This document shows, one piece after another, positions 1 to 8,041 of a stretch of DNA of 42,312 nt (the first letter of the stretch is position 1; each line of letters opens with the position of its first letter). The notes beneath the pieces were generated by a model. It was not told the origin of the DNA. It saw only the letters and a list, made by a program, of their open reading frames with translations, and did not search any database. The DNA comes from Candidatus Gallimonas faecavium (GTDB lineage Bacteria; Bacillota; Clostridia; Christensenellales; Borkfalkiaceae): the NCBI GenBank assembly GCA_904391375.1, contig CAJFMF010000017.1, forward strand, positions 1-42,312, written 5' to 3'. Position numbers and translations under genes: made by a program.

Positions 1-1116
1 GCAGACCAGGCAACCCGTCAGTACGGCTGGCTGGAAGCGGGCGAGACCAAGACGGTCACGCTCACCAATTCTGCGGCATATACGGTCATCAACTTCTTCC
101 TTGACTGCTGCTACCAGGGCGACTTTACGACCGACAAAGAGACGCTGAGCGGCGATATCGACATCGTCTCGCTGAACTTCGTCGGCGAGCCCGAACCGAC
201 GCCCGCGGACGGCCTTGTCTGGACGACGACCTCGGCGAACCTCTCCCTGAACGGAAAGGTCATCACGCTCAACAACCTCATGGACGGCGCATGGCAGAAC
301 GTGAGCGCTTCGCTCACGCTGACGTCGGGCGGCAAGATCTCCGTCCCCGTCACGAACAACACGAATGCGATCGCCAAGTTCAAACTGAGCGTCATGTACG
401 ACAACGATCAGGGCAGCTGGTCCGATCTCGAGGGCAACGGCACCACGGTCTGCTGGCTGGAGATCCCGCAGGGCGAGACCTGGAACATGGAACTTGCCGT
501 TTCGGCGGCGGATGCTTCGCGCGTTGCGCACATCATGCTCATGGTCGCATGCTGGGATAAGGACGGCGTTCAGGCTGACGGCACCACGCCTCGTCCCGAG
601 CCTCCTTACACGGGTACGGTGACGATCGGCAACATGACCTTCACGCCCGACGAAACGCAGCCTTCCGAACCGCAGGGAACGGTCGTCGCCGCAACCTGGG
701 GCACGGATGCCGCAAATCTCTCCGTGAGCGACAAGACCGTGACGCTCAACAATCTTCCCATCGACGCATGGCAGAACGTGAATGCCAATCTTACGCTCTC
801 CGGAGCATGCAAGCTCACGCTCTCCATCACCAACAATACGGGTGCGGTTGCCAAGTTTAAGCTCCAGCTGATGGACAGCGCCTGGAAGCAGATCGGCGCG
901 GACAGCGATCCGTGCGTGTGCTGGATGGAGATCGCAGCCGGCGAAACGATGGAGCTGACGCTGACCGTGACGGCCGAACAGGCGGCACAGGTTGCGCACA
1001 TCATGCTCATGGTCGACTGCTGGGCGACCAACGACGTCGTAACGGGGACGGGTGCGCCCTGTCCCGCAGGCCCTTACACGGGGACCATCGTGCTGGGTGA
1101 CGTCAAAATCTTTTGA
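1..1116 (+). CDS. C-terminal part of a protein with tandem beta-sandwich (CBM-like) modules; 5' end outside window
   Basis: The frame is open from base 1 to the TGA at 1114-1116, so the start lies upstream. What is visible is the end of one module and two complete copies of a roughly 135-residue repeat. Both full copies share a W-T-T/W-G-T start, N-L-S, I/V-T-L-N-N-L, A-W-Q-N-V, the shared V-A-H-I-M-L-M-V near the end, and a closing P-Y-T-G-T-(V/I). The alternating hydrophobic/polar pattern and many Thr, Asn and Ser fit extracellular beta-sandwich domains. I infer carbohydrate-binding modules at the C-terminus of a secreted enzyme or surface protein, mainly because a GH1 glucosidase follows after 9 bases. 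I cannot assign a CBM family. The stop codon overlaps the ribosome-binding site of the next gene, so the two are probably co-transcribed. Confidence 0.8.
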   Translation, partial: ADQATRQYGWLEAGETKTVTLTNSAAYTVINFFLDCCYQGDFTTDKETLSGDIDIVSLNFVGEPEPTPADGLVWTTTSANLSLNGKVITLNNLMDGAWQNVSASLTLTSGGKISVPVTNNTNAIAKFKLSVMYDNDQGSWSDLEGNGTTVCWLEIPQGETWNMELAVSAADASRVAHIMLMVACWDKDGVQADGTTPRPEPPYTGTVTIGNMTFTPDETQPSEPQGTVVAATWGTDAANLSVSDKTVTLNNLPIDAWQNVNANLTLSGACKLTLSITNNTGAVAKFKLQLMDSAWKQIGADSDPCVCWMEIAAGETMELTLTVTAEQAAQVAHIMLMVDCWATNDVVTGTGAPCPAGPYTGTIVLGDVKIF

Positions 1117-1125
1117 GGTGAAAAA

Positions 1126-2469
1126 ATGAGTTTCAGGAAAGATTTCGTCTGGGGGGCGGCGACAGCCGCCTACCAGGTCGAAGGTGCCGCCTATGAGGGC
1201 GGAAAGGGGTTGTCCATCTGGGACACCGCCTGTGAAAACGGACATTTTGTGTTCAACGGCCATACGGCAAAAGTAGGGTGCGATCACTATCATCGTTTCC
1301 GCGAGGATGTGGCGCTCATGAAAAAGATGGGGCTGAAGGCGTACCGTTTCTCGGTGAGCTGGCCGCGTCTCATGCCGCACGGCACGGGGGAACTCAACCC
1401 CGAAGGCGTCCGTTTCTACAACGACCTCATCGACGCACTGCTGGAGGCGGGAATCGAGCCCTATATGACGCTCTTCCATTGGGACTATCCCTATGAGCTG
1501 TTCTTGAAGGGCGGCTGGCTCAATCCCGAATCCCCCAAGTGGTTTGAGGCCTATGCGGTCAACATCGCAAAGCTGTTCTCCGACCGCGTGAAGCATTTCA
1601 TTACCGTCAACGAGCCGCAGTGTTTTATCGGCTGTGGACTCTACCAGGCCGTTCATGCGCCTTTCCTCTCCTGTCCCCCCGAAGAGGCGCTCCTCGCCTG
1701 GCACAACACCCTGAAGGCAAACGGCCTGGCAACGCGCGCTCTCCGCGCCAATGCCAAGGGAAGCGTTCAGGTGGGGCTGACGGTCGCGACCGACGTCCTC
1801 ATGCCCGCGACGGAAGCGGACAAGGCGACCATCGTCAAGGAAAACTTCACGCTGCGCGGCGACAACTTCTTCAGCAATGCTCTCTTCACCGATCCTGCCG
1901 TGCTGGGCAAATATCCCGAGAACCTCGCTTCGGCCTTCCGTGCCAATTTCACCTATGATGAAAAGGACATGGAGATCATCAAGTGCGATCCCGATTTCCT
2001 CGGACTGAACATCTATCACGGCAAATACATTACCTCGGACGGCAAGGGCGGCATTCGCGATGTCGTTCCCGACATGAACGTCCCGTTTACCGATATGCGT
2101 TGGCCGGTCACGCCCGAAAGCCTCTACTACGGCCCCAAGACCTACTGGGAACGCTATCATCTTCCCGTCTATATCACGGAAAACGGCGTCGCGGTCAGCG
2201 AGTGGCTCTCGGCAGACAAAAAACTGCATGACCCCGCGCGCATCGAATATATCCGCAGCTATCTGGAACAGCTTCGGCGTGCCGCCTCGGAAGGCGTGGA
2301 CGTCCGCGGGTACTTCTATTGGTCGCTCATGGATAACTTCGAGTGGAAAGAGGGCTTCTCCAAGCGGTTCGGCCTCGTCTATGTGGACTACAACACGCAG
2401 GAACGCACTCCGAAAGACAGCGCGGCGTACTATGCCGGCATCATCCGTGAAAACGGAGAAAATCTTTGA
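1126..2469 (+). CDS. GH1 family beta-glucosidase / 6-phospho-beta-glucosidase-like
   Basis: A 447-residue single-domain protein, the usual GH1 length. It begins with the family pattern F-x-W-G-A-A-T-A-A-Y-Q-V-E-G (residues 7-20). The acid/base glutamate is E163 in TVNEP and the nucleophile is E352 in YITENG; the late S-L-M-D-N-F-E-W block that lines the sugar site is present. There is no signal peptide, so it should act in the cytoplasm on imported cello-oligosaccharides or other beta-glucosides. The loop after HWD (118-120) reads Y-P-Y-E-L in place of the commoner L-P-Q-x-L, which may alter subsite preference. The ATG at 1126 is preceded by GAGGTG (1115-1120). The upstream binding-module protein suggests a role in polysaccharide use. 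GH1 membership is secure; whether it prefers free or phosphorylated glucosides is not. Confidence 0.95.
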   Translation: MSFRKDFVWGAATAAYQVEGAAYEGGKGLSIWDTACENGHFVFNGHTAKVGCDHYHRFREDVALMKKMGLKAYRFSVSWPRLMPHGTGELNPEGVRFYNDLIDALLEAGIEPYMTLFHWDYPYELFLKGGWLNPESPKWFEAYAVNIAKLFSDRVKHFITVNEPQCFIGCGLYQAVHAPFLSCPPEEALLAWHNTLKANGLATRALRANAKGSVQVGLTVATDVLMPATEADKATIVKENFTLRGDNFFSNALFTDPAVLGKYPENLASAFRANFTYDEKDMEIIKCDPDFLGLNIYHGKYITSDGKGGIRDVVPDMNVPFTDMRWPVTPESLYYGPKTYWERYHLPVYITENGVAVSEWLSADKKLHDPARIEYIRSYLEQLRRAASEGVDVRGYFYWSLMDNFEWKEGFSKRFGLVYVDYNTQERTPKDSAAYYAGIIRENGENL

Positions 2470-2528
2470 CCATCCTTTTTGATTTCCGGTCTGTCCTCCC
2501 CCCAATTTTCAGATCGGAAGGAATGGTA

Positions 2529-2565
2529 TAAGGGTTTCGCCTTTTGGCGAAACCCTTATTTTTTT
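2529..2565 (+). terminator. Intrinsic terminator after the GH1 gene
   Basis: A perfect 13-bp stem (2529-2541 with 2546-2558) closed by a TTTT loop and followed by seven T. It ends the glucosidase transcript 60 bases after the stop codon. Confidence 0.93.
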
Positions 2566-2762
2566 GCCCGCCTGCCCGTGCCGACCGTTTCTTTCGCTGT
2601 ATTTTTGACGTTGCAGTCTGCTCCGATGCAAAGCCTTTTTTCCATTGCAAAACGGCTTCGCAAACCGCATGTCGTGAGGATTTATGGAGAGGAATGAAGC
2701 GGCGAACGTGACGTCCGATTGCAGCAATCGGAAATTTCAATCAATGAATCTGGCGGCGGAGA

Positions 2763-2791
2763 TTGACAGAACGGGGAGAATCGGATATAAT
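2763..2791 (+). promoter_or_regulatory. Perfect sigma-A consensus promoter for the T-box/trpB2 transcript
   Basis: TTGACA at 2763-2768 and TATAAT at 2786-2791 are separated by exactly 17 bases. Transcription should start near 2798. A promoter with both consensus hexamers fits control by attenuation downstream rather than at initiation. Confidence 0.93.
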
Positions 2792-2797
2792 GAGAAA

Positions 2798-3045
2798 AAC
2801 CACAGATGTGAAGGAGTAGCGCGCCACAACCGGTTTACAGAGAGTTCCCGACGGTGGAATGGGGACAATCGGCGGCATGTGAATGGATCACGGAGGGCGG
2901 GCGTGAATGCAGAAGTAGCGTCCGACGGGGCTTTCCCGTTACAGAAAGAGAGCATAATGGTGCTTAAAAAGAGGCAGCGTTCGGCTGTAAAATTGGGTGG
3001 CAACACGGAGCGATTCGTCCCATACGGATTCTTCCGTGTTTTTTT
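2798..3045 (+). promoter_or_regulatory. T-box leader, probably tRNA-Trp responsive
   Basis: The T-box element TTGGGTGGCAACACGG lies at 2993-3008. It is followed by a TTCGTCCC block (3014-3021) and a terminator whose arms AACACGGA (3002-3009) and TCCGTGTT (3033-3040) precede a run of T. The first arm lies inside the T-box, as expected for mutually exclusive antiterminator and terminator. Upstream are stem-I-like signatures: GGAGTAGC near 2813-2820 and ACAGAGAG near 2838. A candidate specifier TGG sits at 2884-2886 in the context GTGAA-TGG-A. The T-box bulge is TGGC; its C would pair with a G discriminator base, as in bacterial tRNA-Trp. The gene controlled is a tryptophan synthase beta chain, which agrees. 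The T-box assignment is strong; the exact specifier is inferred. Confidence 0.88.
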
Positions 3046-3081
3046 GTCGTTTTTCCGAGCGTGCGGGAAAACCTCTTTGCG

Positions 3082-3160
3082 CGGAGGCATACGCAGTAGG
3101 CATACACGGAGGTTTATGCAGAAGGCATACACGGAGGCTTACGCAGAAGGCGTAAAAAGG
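3082..3160 (+). repeat. 25-bp tandem repeat between T-box and trpB2
   Basis: Two 25-base units at 3099-3123 and 3124-3148 differ at two positions only. A partial copy (17 bases) precedes them and another partial copy follows. The block sits in the 5' untranslated RNA, after the T-box terminator and before the ribosome-binding site. I see no coding potential; its role is unknown. Confidence 0.85.
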
Positions 3161-3229
3161 TTCGGCGGCCCGCCGTATCGGAGGCACCTGCCCGTGGACG
3201 GGCGAAAAAGAAAAAGAGGAGGGATTTCT

Positions 3230-4621
3230 ATGACCGCAAAGCACATTCCGTACAAAATTTATCTTTCGGAAGAGGAGATGCCAAAGGCATGGTACAACGT
3301 CAAAGCGCACATGAAGACGCAGCATCCTCCGTTTCTGAATCCCGCGACGCAGAAGCCGTGTACGCGCGACGATCTTGCGGCGGTCTTCTGCGATGCGTGC
3401 ATCGAGCAGGAGCTCAATGAGACGGACGAGCGCATTGCCATTCCGCAGGGGATTCTCGATTTTTATCGGATGTTCCGTCCGTCTCCGCTCGTCCGCGCCT
3501 ATTATCTGGAACAGCTTCTCGACACGCCTGCGGAGATCTATTACAAGTTTGAGGGCAACAATACGTCCGGCTCGCATAAGCTCAATTCGGCCGCGGCGCA
3601 GGCGTTTTACGCCAAAGAACAGGGGCTTACGTCCATCACGACGGAGACGGGAGCGGGGCAGTGGGGGACGGCGCTCGCCATGGCGGCGGCCTTTTACGGA
3701 CTGCACCTCGACGTATATATGGTCAAGGTATCGGCAGAGCAGAAGCCGTACCGCCGCGAAGTCATCCGCACATACGGGGCGAACGTCATCCCCTCGCCCT
3801 CCGATACGACGGCCGCAGGCAGGAAGATCCTGCGCGAATTTCCGGGAACGGGCGGGTCGCTCGGGTGCGCCATTTCGGAGGCGGTGGAAAAGGCCGTCTC
3901 CACGCCCGGCTGCCGCTATGTGCTCGGCTCCGTGCTCGATCATGTCCTTCTGCATCAGTCGGTCATCGGGCTGGAGAGCAAGGCGGCCCTTGAAAAGCAC
4001 GGATTAAGACCCGATATCGTCATCGGCTGTATGGGCGGCGGATCCAACTTCGGCGGGCTCATTGCGCCCTTCATGGGGGAGAAACTGGACGGGAAAAACG
4101 AGATCGATTTTATCGGGGTCGAGCCGGCGAGCTGTCCTTCGCTGACGCGCGGAAAGTATGTCTATGACTTCTGCGACTCGGCGAAGATCACGCCCCTTGC
4201 CAAGATGTACACGCTCGGCTGCGGATTTATGCCCTCGGCCAGCCACGCGGGCGGACTGCGCTATCACGGCATGAGCCCCGTCATTTCGCAGCTCTACCAC
4301 GACGGCTTCCTGCGTGCCGTTGCGCTCGAGCAGACCAGGGTGTTTGACGCGGCGGTAAAGTTTGCAAAGTGCGAGGGCATTCTTCCCGCGCCCGAGAGCG
4401 CGCATGCCATTTGCGCCGCCATGGACGAGGCCCTTCGCTGTAAGCGCGAGGGGAAGAAAAAGGTCATCCTCTTCGGCCTTACGGGAACGGGCTACTTCGA
4501 CCTTGCCGCCTACAAACAATACAATGACCACACCATGACGGACACGATCCCCACCGACGCCGATCTCGAAAAGGGGTTTGCCTCCATTCCGGATTTTCCC
4601 GTCAATCAGGGACTTTTGTAA
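3230..4621 (+). CDS. trpB: Orphan tryptophan synthase beta chain, TrpB2 type
   Basis: A 463-residue PLP enzyme that should make L-tryptophan from indole and serine. The PLP lysine is in N-N-T-S-G-S-H-K-L-N-S, followed by T-E-T-G-A-G-Q-W-G and the phosphate-binding C-M-G-G-G-S-N-F-G loop. The insert around P-S-A-S-H-A-G-G-L-R-Y-H-G and the overall length are characteristic of TrpB2 rather than the 400-residue TrpB1. The ATG at 3230 is chosen because GAGGAGGG (3216-3223) precedes it and because residues encoded upstream overlap the leader RNA. No trpA or other trp gene is adjacent, so it may salvage indole (TrpB2 is known to work without TrpA) or be fed by a distant pathway. The Trp T-box leader supports the assignment. 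A serine-deaminase-like side role cannot be excluded. Confidence 0.93.
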   Translation: MTAKHIPYKIYLSEEEMPKAWYNVKAHMKTQHPPFLNPATQKPCTRDDLAAVFCDACIEQELNETDERIAIPQGILDFYRMFRPSPLVRAYYLEQLLDTPAEIYYKFEGNNTSGSHKLNSAAAQAFYAKEQGLTSITTETGAGQWGTALAMAAAFYGLHLDVYMVKVSAEQKPYRREVIRTYGANVIPSPSDTTAAGRKILREFPGTGGSLGCAISEAVEKAVSTPGCRYVLGSVLDHVLLHQSVIGLESKAALEKHGLRPDIVIGCMGGGSNFGGLIAPFMGEKLDGKNEIDFIGVEPASCPSLTRGKYVYDFCDSAKITPLAKMYTLGCGFMPSASHAGGLRYHGMSPVISQLYHDGFLRAVALEQTRVFDAAVKFAKCEGILPAPESAHAICAAMDEALRCKREGKKKVILFGLTGTGYFDLAAYKQYNDHTMTDTIPTDADLEKGFASIPDFPVNQGLL

Positions 4622-4718
4622 CGTTTGGAGCCAAGCGTTATCGCGAAAATGGGTACAGCCTCCTGAAAAAACTCTGATGTTCGCGAAAGAAATTCATAGC
4701 GAAAAAAAGTTCATCTGC

Positions 4719-4757
4719 GCGCCCCGCCGTCCTCGGACGGCGGGGCGCACATATTTT
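4719..4757 (+). terminator. Intrinsic terminator after trpB2
   Basis: A perfect, very GC-rich 14-bp stem (4719-4732 with 4735-4748) is followed by a short T-rich tail (4753-4757). It is about 100 bases past the stop codon. Confidence 0.85.
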
Positions 4758-4976
4758 TATGCCTTCCGCAAACTGCTCGCGGTAGTCGTTGTTGAACTCG
4801 AACCGATCGTCCCCACAGGCGCAAACAGAGTCAGACATCTGATATTTTCTCCATTTTTTGCCAAACTGGAGATATAGGATGTCCCGCTCTGTCCGATTTT
4901 GCATTCGGCACAGGCTGCATACGGTGGGGGTCGCCGATGGGGCGGGCGGTTTTGTCGGTAGGAGGAACGGCGTGCG
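4758..4976. other. Intergenic stretch with one doubtful minus-strand small ORF
   Basis: There is no plus-strand gene between the trpB2 terminator and the ATPase. On the minus strand a 66-codon frame starts at 4838 behind a TGGAG motif and runs to 4638. Its first 29 residues look protein-like (CAC motif, acidic/aromatic), but the rest is encoded by the terminator hairpin and beyond. It may be a remnant or chance. I see no convincing promoter for the ATPase gene here. Confidence 0.4.
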
Positions 4977-7631
4977 ATGAAAAACAACTATGAGCTCCCG
5001 ATCGGGGAAATTTTGTCCGAACAGCAGGTCTCGCCCGAATGCGGGCTTGCGGAGGATGAGGCAGCGCTTCGCCTTGCGAGGTTCGGAAAGAATGTCTTTG
5101 AAAAGCAGAAAAAGCAATCGCTGATCGTTCACATTCTTGCGCAATTCAAGGACGTCTCCGTGCTCATTTTGCTTGCCGCGGCGCTGTTGAGCCTTGCGCT
5201 TGCGATCGCAGAGGGGACGGGATTTCTCGAGCCGATCGTCGTGTTTGCGGTGATCATTATGAATACGGCGCTCGCCGTCACGCAAGAGAAGAGCGCCGAA
5301 AATGCGCTCGAAGCGCTCTCGACGCTCTCCGCCCCCGTCTGCCGCGTTCTGCGGGATGGGAACGTGCGGGAGATCTCTCCCGAAGCGGTCGTGCCCGGGG
5401 ATATTCTCGTGCTGAAAACGGGGGACTTCGTGCCGGCCGATGCGCGTCTTGTGCGGACGGAGCGCTTTGCGGTAGACGAATCCTCTCTGACGGGAGAGAG
5501 CCTGCCTGCGGAAAAGGACGCACAGGCGCTTTTATCAGGGGATATTCCGCTCGGCGACCGCGTGAACATGGTATTTTCGGGATGTCTCGTCACGGCGGGG
5601 AACGCCGTCGCCGTCGTCACGGAGACGGGAATGCAGACGCAGATTGGCAAGATCGCCCGCTTTCTCACGCAGACGCGCGCCAAGAAGACCACGCTCCAGA
5701 CGCGCCTTGACAAGGTGGGAAGGGCGGTCAGCGGGATTGCGCTCATATCGGCGGCGGCCTTGCTTGTCACGGGGCTGTTGCAGGGGCATGACGTGTGGGA
5801 GATGATCATGATTGCCGTCACGCTCGCCGTTGCGGCCGTTCCCGAGACGCTTTCGCTCATCGTCACGCTCATCCTGACACACGGCGCCGCAAAGATGGCG
5901 GCAAAGAATGCGCTCGTCCGACAGATGCAGGCGGTCGAGACGCTCGGTTCGACGTCCGTCATCTGTTCGGACAAGACGGGGACGCTTACCATGAACCGCA
6001 TGGCGCTCAGGCGGATATGGGTGCGAGGCGCGCAGGCGGTCTCCGATGAGGAGGCCTGGACGCCGACGCAGGAGGCATTTTTACAGCGGCTTTGCCTTGC
6101 CTGTACGGCGACGGTCGGAAGGGACGAGACGGGCGCAGAGAAGATCTACGGCGATCCGACGGAGACGGCGATCGTCACGCTCGCCCGTGCGAGGGGCATG
6201 GACTATGCCGCAACGCGCGCCCGCTTTGCGTGCGCTATGGAAATTCCCTTTTCCTCGGCGCGGAAGAGGATGACGCGGGTCATGCGTCTGCCCGAAGGGG
6301 GGTATCTGGTGCTCACGAAGGGCGCATTCGACCGACTGTCGCTCGATCGCTCGGACAGGCAGGCGCTTGAAGAGGCGGAGCGCGTCCATGACGCCTTTGC
6401 GGGGGATGCCTTGCGCGTTATAGCACTTGCTTCCAAGCGCATCGATCGGCTTCCCGAATCGACGGAGGAGCTTGAAACGGGACTGACGCTCGAGGGATTT
6501 GCGGGCATCATCGACCCGCCGCGGCCCGAGGCAAAGGCGGCGATCGCGCGTGCGGGCGCGGCGGGGATCCGAACGGTGATGATCACGGGCGATCATGCGG
6601 CGACGGCGGGCGCCATCGCGCGGGAGCTCGGCATCGTCACCGCCAACGAGGGGATTGTCACGGGACAGGAACTCGCGGCGCTCTCCGACGAACAGCTGGA
6701 GAATGTCGTCGCATTCTATTCGGTGTATGCGCGCGTTTCGCCCGAGGACAAGATCCGCATCGTGCGGGCGTGGCAGGCGCGCGGCGAGGTCGTCGCCATG
6801 ACGGGGGACGGCGTCAACGATGCGCCCGCGCTCAAAGCGGCGGATGTCGGGATCGCGATGGGAAAGAACGGAACGGAAGTCGCCAAGAGCGCCGCAAAGA
6901 TGGTCTTGACGGACGATCGGTTTTCCACGATCGTCGAGGCGGTCGCCGAAGGGCGGAACATCTTCTCCAACATCCGCAAACTCGTCTATTTCCTGCTCGT
7001 GTGCAATCTTTCCGAGATCGTGGTCATGCTCTTTGCGCAGTTTATGGGATGGGGCCTTCCGCTCACGCCGCTCATGCTGCTCATCATCAACGTCTTAGGG
7101 GACGGCATTCCGGGCATGGCGCTCGCCGTGGAGCAGTCGGACGGGCGCATCATGAACCGCAGGCCGATTGCGCGGACGGAGAGTTTTTTCGGGGGCGGGC
7201 TCATGGAGGTGATCATCCGCCAGACGTTCATCATGGCGGCCGTGTCGTTGGCGGCGTTTTGCCTGGGGCGCTATGCCGCGATCGGCGCGGCGTCGGAGGC
7301 GGCGGGACGGACAATGGCATTTCTCGTCACGGGCTGGACGTCCGCCCTGCACGTTCTGACGGCGCGCAGCCGCAAAAACATCGTGCGCTATCGCTGGAGA
7401 GAAAATCCGCGCCTGTATGTCAGTTGTCTCGGAATGCTCTTCCTACTGGGCGGAATTGCGGGCCTTGCCGCGCTGCCTTCGGTCGGTTCGGCGCTCGGAA
7501 TGTGCGCACTCGGAGCAAAGCAGTGGCTTGTGGCGCTCGCGCTGACGGTCGTTCCGACGCTGGTCGCCGAATACGGAAAACTCTGGGACGAAGTGCGTTT
7601 GCGCACGGCGGAAAAGACGGCCGTGCGGTAG
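4977..7631 (+). CDS. P-type cation-translocating ATPase (P2A, Ca2+-ATPase-like)
   Basis: An 884-residue membrane pump with the full P2-type order: an N-terminal cation-ATPase domain, an actuator with T-G-E-S (S-S-L-T-G-E-S), an M4 segment, the phosphorylation site D332 in DKTGTLT, then M-I-T-G-D-H and M-T-G-D-G-V-N-D-A-P-A-L, and six C-terminal helices. The M5 N-L-S-E and M6 N-V-L-G-D-G retain the Glu, Asn and Asp used for Ca2+ in SERCA-like pumps, but the Thr next to the M6 Asp is Gly. The M4 motif is P-E-T-L-S where P-E-G-L-P is usual. Export of Ca2+ is the likeliest role; Mn2+ or another cation is possible. The ATG follows TAGGAGG (4962-4968). It appears monocistronic. Confidence 0.92.
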   Translation: MKNNYELPIGEILSEQQVSPECGLAEDEAALRLARFGKNVFEKQKKQSLIVHILAQFKDVSVLILLAAALLSLALAIAEGTGFLEPIVVFAVIIMNTALAVTQEKSAENALEALSTLSAPVCRVLRDGNVREISPEAVVPGDILVLKTGDFVPADARLVRTERFAVDESSLTGESLPAEKDAQALLSGDIPLGDRVNMVFSGCLVTAGNAVAVVTETGMQTQIGKIARFLTQTRAKKTTLQTRLDKVGRAVSGIALISAAALLVTGLLQGHDVWEMIMIAVTLAVAAVPETLSLIVTLILTHGAAKMAAKNALVRQMQAVETLGSTSVICSDKTGTLTMNRMALRRIWVRGAQAVSDEEAWTPTQEAFLQRLCLACTATVGRDETGAEKIYGDPTETAIVTLARARGMDYAATRARFACAMEIPFSSARKRMTRVMRLPEGGYLVLTKGAFDRLSLDRSDRQALEEAERVHDAFAGDALRVIALASKRIDRLPESTEELETGLTLEGFAGIIDPPRPEAKAAIARAGAAGIRTVMITGDHAATAGAIARELGIVTANEGIVTGQELAALSDEQLENVVAFYSVYARVSPEDKIRIVRAWQARGEVVAMTGDGVNDAPALKAADVGIAMGKNGTEVAKSAAKMVLTDDRFSTIVEAVAEGRNIFSNIRKLVYFLLVCNLSEIVVMLFAQFMGWGLPLTPLMLLIINVLGDGIPGMALAVEQSDGRIMNRRPIARTESFFGGGLMEVIIRQTFIMAAVSLAAFCLGRYAAIGAASEAAGRTMAFLVTGWTSALHVLTARSRKNIVRYRWRENPRLYVSCLGMLFLLGGIAGLAALPSVGSALGMCALGAKQWLVALALTVVPTLVAEYGKLWDEVRLRTAEKTAVR

Positions 7632-7645
7632 CACGCAAAGACGGA

Positions 7646-7681
7646 CGCCGCGCGCGGTCTCAAATGAGGCCGCGCGCGGCG
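7646..7681 (+). terminator. Strong GC-rich hairpin after the ATPase gene
   Basis: A 17-bp stem with one G-U pair (7646-7662 with 7665-7681) lies just after the stop codon. It lacks a T tract on either strand, so it may stabilise or mark the mRNA 3' end rather than terminate alone. Confidence 0.5.
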
Positions 7682-7709
7682 AATTCTGTAAAAATCCGAT
7701 AAAAAACGC

Positions 7710-7738
7710 TTGCAAAACGGTGTGCCGTTTGTTATAAT
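7710..7738 (+). promoter_or_regulatory. Promoter of tRNA-Pro
   Basis: TTGCAA (7710-7715) and TATAAT (7733-7738) are 17 bases apart, and the tRNA begins 11 bases after the -10 box. Confidence 0.88.
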
Positions 7739-7749
7739 AGAAAAGCTGT

Positions 7750-7826
7750 CGAGGCGTAGCGCAGTTTGGTAGCGCGCTTGGTTCGGGACCAAGAGGTCGT
7801 GGGTTCAAATCCCGTCGCCTCGACCA
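7750..7826 (+). tRNA. tRNA-Pro (anticodon CGG)
   Basis: A 77-base cloverleaf. The acceptor arms are CGAGGCG (7750-7756) and CGCCTCG (7816-7822), and the D stem is GCGC/GCGC. The anticodon stem CTTGG/CCAAG encloses the loop TTCGGGA, giving anticodon CGG for codon CCG. The T loop is TTCAAAT, the discriminator is A, and CCA is encoded. Reading CCG directly fits the GC-rich codon use of the window. Confidence 0.97.
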
Positions 7827-7829
7827 GTG

Positions 7830-7859
7830 GACGAGCAGACGTTTGTCTGCTCGTCTTTT
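7830..7859 (+). terminator. Terminator of tRNA-Pro
   Basis: An 11-bp perfect stem (7830-7840 with 7845-7855), GTTT loop, then TTTT. It starts four bases after the tRNA CCA. Confidence 0.9.
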
Positions 7860-8041
7860 GATATGAACACCTGAAATTTGTCCGAAATTTCCCTGTGGCG
7901 TTTCCGCGTTTGATTCGGAGCGCGCGCCTTGCGTCTGGGTGCTGTCTTTGCGCGGCATTTCGTCCGTGTGCATTCCTTGAAAAACGCGGAGCGGACGCTG
8001 TTCGGCGCGCGGGGAATATTTTCAGACGGGAAAGGCATACA

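Noticed and set aside
2684-3229. Long N-terminal extension of the trpB2 reading frame
   Set aside because: It spans the promoter, T-box and tandem repeats, has no homology I know, and a strong ribosome-binding site precedes ATG 3230.
7895-8041. N-terminal extension of the metallophosphoesterase
   Set aside because: Cys/Arg-rich filler before a normal signal-anchor; the family starts near the anchor.
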